Source of the DNA: CAIYRG01 sp036273455
GTDB lineage: Bacteria; Pseudomonadota; Alphaproteobacteria; Micropepsales; Micropepsaceae
Direction of reading: 5' to 3'
Length of the DNA: 26,394 bases
Assembly: GCA_036273455.1 (NCBI GenBank)
Contig: DASUHP010000007.1
Span: 1 to 26,394, forward strand
Shown here: positions 25,265 through 26,394 of the stretch, in pieces
Layout: the number at the start of each line of letters is the position of its first letter
Position numbering within the stretch: the first letter of the stretch is position 1
Notes under the pieces: generated by a model
Seen by the model: the letters and a program-made list of their open reading frames with translations, nothing else
What the model was told of the DNA's origin: nothing
The model's database searches: none
Made by a program: the position numbers and the translations under genes

Positions 25265-26054
25265 CCATGACCGGGACATGATCGGATGGGCGCATCCAGC
25301 CACGCGCCTCTTTCAGGATTCCGTGCCCGGTCGCACAACCGCGCAAGCCGCGGCTGACCCACACGTGATCCAGCCGCCGGCCCCGGTCGGCAACGTCCCA
25401 TTCGCGCGCGCGATAACTCCACCACGAATAGATTTTCTCGCCTTCCGGCACGAATGAGCGCGTCACATCGATCCATTCGAAGGTTTCGCGCGCAGCCGTC
25501 AGCAGGCCGGTTTCAACCGGCGTGTGGCTGACAACGCCCAGCATCTGTTTGTGACTCCAGACGTCGTTTTCCAGCGGCGCCACATTCAAATCGCCGACGA
25601 GAACCATCGGCTCGTCGCGCGATTTGCCCAGCCTGCCGAAACATCCGTCCATCTCGCGCAGGAATGCGAGTTTATGGGCAAATTTCGGATTTTCGTCCGG
25701 GTCGGGAATGTCGCCGCCGGCCGGTACATAGAAATTGTGTAGTTCCAGCCCATTCTCCAGCAGCACACTGACATGCCGGCTGTCGGCGTTGTGACAAAAT
25801 CTCAGCGCATCCGTCTTTCGCAGCGGCAGCCGGGAGAGAATGGCAACTCCGTGATAACCCTTCTGCCCGTTGATCGCATGATGGACATAACCCAGGGCGC
25901 GGAATTCCTCGCGCGGGAAGAGTTCATCCATCACTTTGGTTTCCTGCAGGCACAGCAGGTCGGGCGAATAGGCCGCGAGAAACTTCTTCACCAGCTCGAT
26001 TCGCAGGCGAACGGAATTGATATTCCAGGTGGCAATCTTGACGGAGGTATTCAC
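25248..26054 (-). CDS. xth: Exodeoxyribonuclease III (AP endonuclease)
   Basis: 268 residues from a GTG at 26054 that overlaps the tsaD stop as GTGA, so translation is coupled. It is a Mg-dependent EEP-fold nuclease that cuts at abasic sites and trims 3' ends in base excision repair. The motifs are KIATWNINSVRLR (active-site Asn), LCLQETK (metal Glu), NFYVPAGGD, LVGDLNVAP (Asp and Asn), SWWSYRAREW, RLDHVWVS and the final PSDHVPVMV (Asp-His pair). All the expected catalytic residues are visible and the length is standard. It is cytoplasmic. The gene ends within the 3' end of the glutamate dehydrogenase gene (17-base convergent overlap). Confidence 0.95.
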   Translation of the reverse strand: MNTSVKIATWNINSVRLRIELVKKFLAAYSPDLLCLQETKVMDELFPREEFRALGYVHHAINGQKGYHGVAILSRLPLRKTDALRFCHNADSRHVSVLLENGLELHNFYVPAGGDIPDPDENPKFAHKLAFLREMDGCFGRLGKSRDEPMVLVGDLNVAPLENDVWSHKQMLGVVSHTPVETGLLTAARETFEWIDVTRSFVPEGEKIYSWWSYRAREWDVADRGRRLDHVWVSRGLRGCATGHGILKEARGWMRPSDHVPVMVTVSL

Positions 26055-26394
26055 GCGTTGAGTGTCTCCAGCGGCCAGCGGTCGCGCGGCGGCGCATCGA
26101 GATCATCGGTCAGACCGGCCGCGAGTCGCTCAAGCCCGGCCCAGGCGACCATGGCTGCGTTGTCGGTGCATAATTCCGGCGGCGGAAGCGACAGCGAAAA
26201 ACTCTCGCTTTCCGCGACACGCGCAAGCCGCTCGCGGATCGCGCGGTTGGCCGCCACGCCTCCGGCGGCGACGAACGAAAAAACCCTGTCTCCACCAAAA
26301 ACTTCGCGAAACCGCCGCATGGCATGACGCACACGGTCGCTCAGAATTTCGCTGATCGCCTCCTGCACGGAAGCAGCGATGTCGGCTTTCATGG
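26051..26394 (-). CDS. tsaD: tRNA N6-adenosine threonylcarbamoyltransferase, C-terminal part, cut by window edge
   Basis: About 114 residues visible; the gene continues past the window end, and the ATG near 26392 is internal. It is the ASKHA-fold catalytic subunit that, with TsaB/TsaE, attaches threonylcarbamoyl to A37 of ANN-decoding tRNAs. The C-terminal signature FVAAGGVAANRAIRERL and PPPELCTDNAAMVAWAGLERL is diagnostic: the Asn in AANRA and the Asp in CTDNA help bind nucleotide and metal. The short tail PRDRWPLETLNA follows. Its TGA overlaps the xth GTG. The metal-binding HxxxH motif lies in the missing part. Confidence 0.95.
   Translation of the reverse strand, partial: MKADIAASVQEAISEILSDRVRHAMRRFREVFGGDRVFSFVAAGGVAANRAIRERLARVAESESFSLSLPPPELCTDNAAMVAWAGLERLAAGLTDDLDAPPRDRWPLETLNA

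Noticed and set aside
1..26394. Defence system, prophage, integron or transposon cargo
   Set aside because: No integrase, transposase, toxin-antitoxin, restriction or nuclease-helicase cluster is seen; the three nucleases present (two DEDDh, one ExoIII) are in separate housekeeping contexts.

Overview
The window is ordinary chromosomal DNA of a high-GC Gram-negative bacterium, most likely an alphaproteobacterium. The evidence is the 180-kDa-class NAD-glutamate dehydrogenase, an aconitase A that begins V/M-P-S-L, a TonB receptor with the plug signature DMI(P)QSLLDRFEVVTTGAS, proteins resembling DUF4908 and DUF6491, and many GTG/TTG starts. A Rhizomicrobium/Micropepsaceae-, Caulobacter- or sphingomonad-like source would fit, but genus cannot be fixed from the sequence alone. 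I see no rRNA, CRISPR array, insertion sequence, integrase or phage gene.

Layout. 1-700: the 5' part of ilvA (minus), with a tRNA-Met(CAT) directly upstream sharing a good sigma70-like promoter, then a short gene-free stretch of palindromes. 700-3590: a secreted amidohydrolase (minus), a small DEDDh exonuclease and a Tat-signal haloacid dehalogenase (both plus). A long hairpin at 3597-3670 separates these from the next block. 3678-6783: a minus-strand pair of periplasmic c-type cytochrome and YncE-like beta-propeller, divergent from an APC-family permease.

6768-13271 (all minus): a TonB-dependent receptor broken by an apparent 1-base deletion, followed by a tightly packed run of a secreted alpha/beta hydrolase, two secreted paralogous proteins of one uncharacterised family, and a VOC-family protein. 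This looks like an outer-membrane uptake plus periplasmic processing locus for an unknown substrate, and is the best candidate here for an undescribed system. 13475-16042 (minus): a small secreted protein and a TPR-O-GlcNAc-transferase-like (GT41) protein. 16133-18838: aconitase with a strong downstream hairpin.

19018-26394: a secreted DUF4908-like protein whose Shine-Dalgarno may be masked by an RNA hairpin; a second DEDDh exonuclease; the very large NAD-dependent glutamate dehydrogenase; exodeoxyribonuclease III; and the C-terminal part of tsaD, whose stop codon overlaps the xth start (GTGA). Aconitase and glutamate dehydrogenase both feed the 2-oxoglutarate node, but they are separate transcription units. 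Three convergent gene pairs overlap at their 3' ends (16, 4 and 17 bases), so the genome is compact here. No gene-free stretch exceeds about 300 bases.
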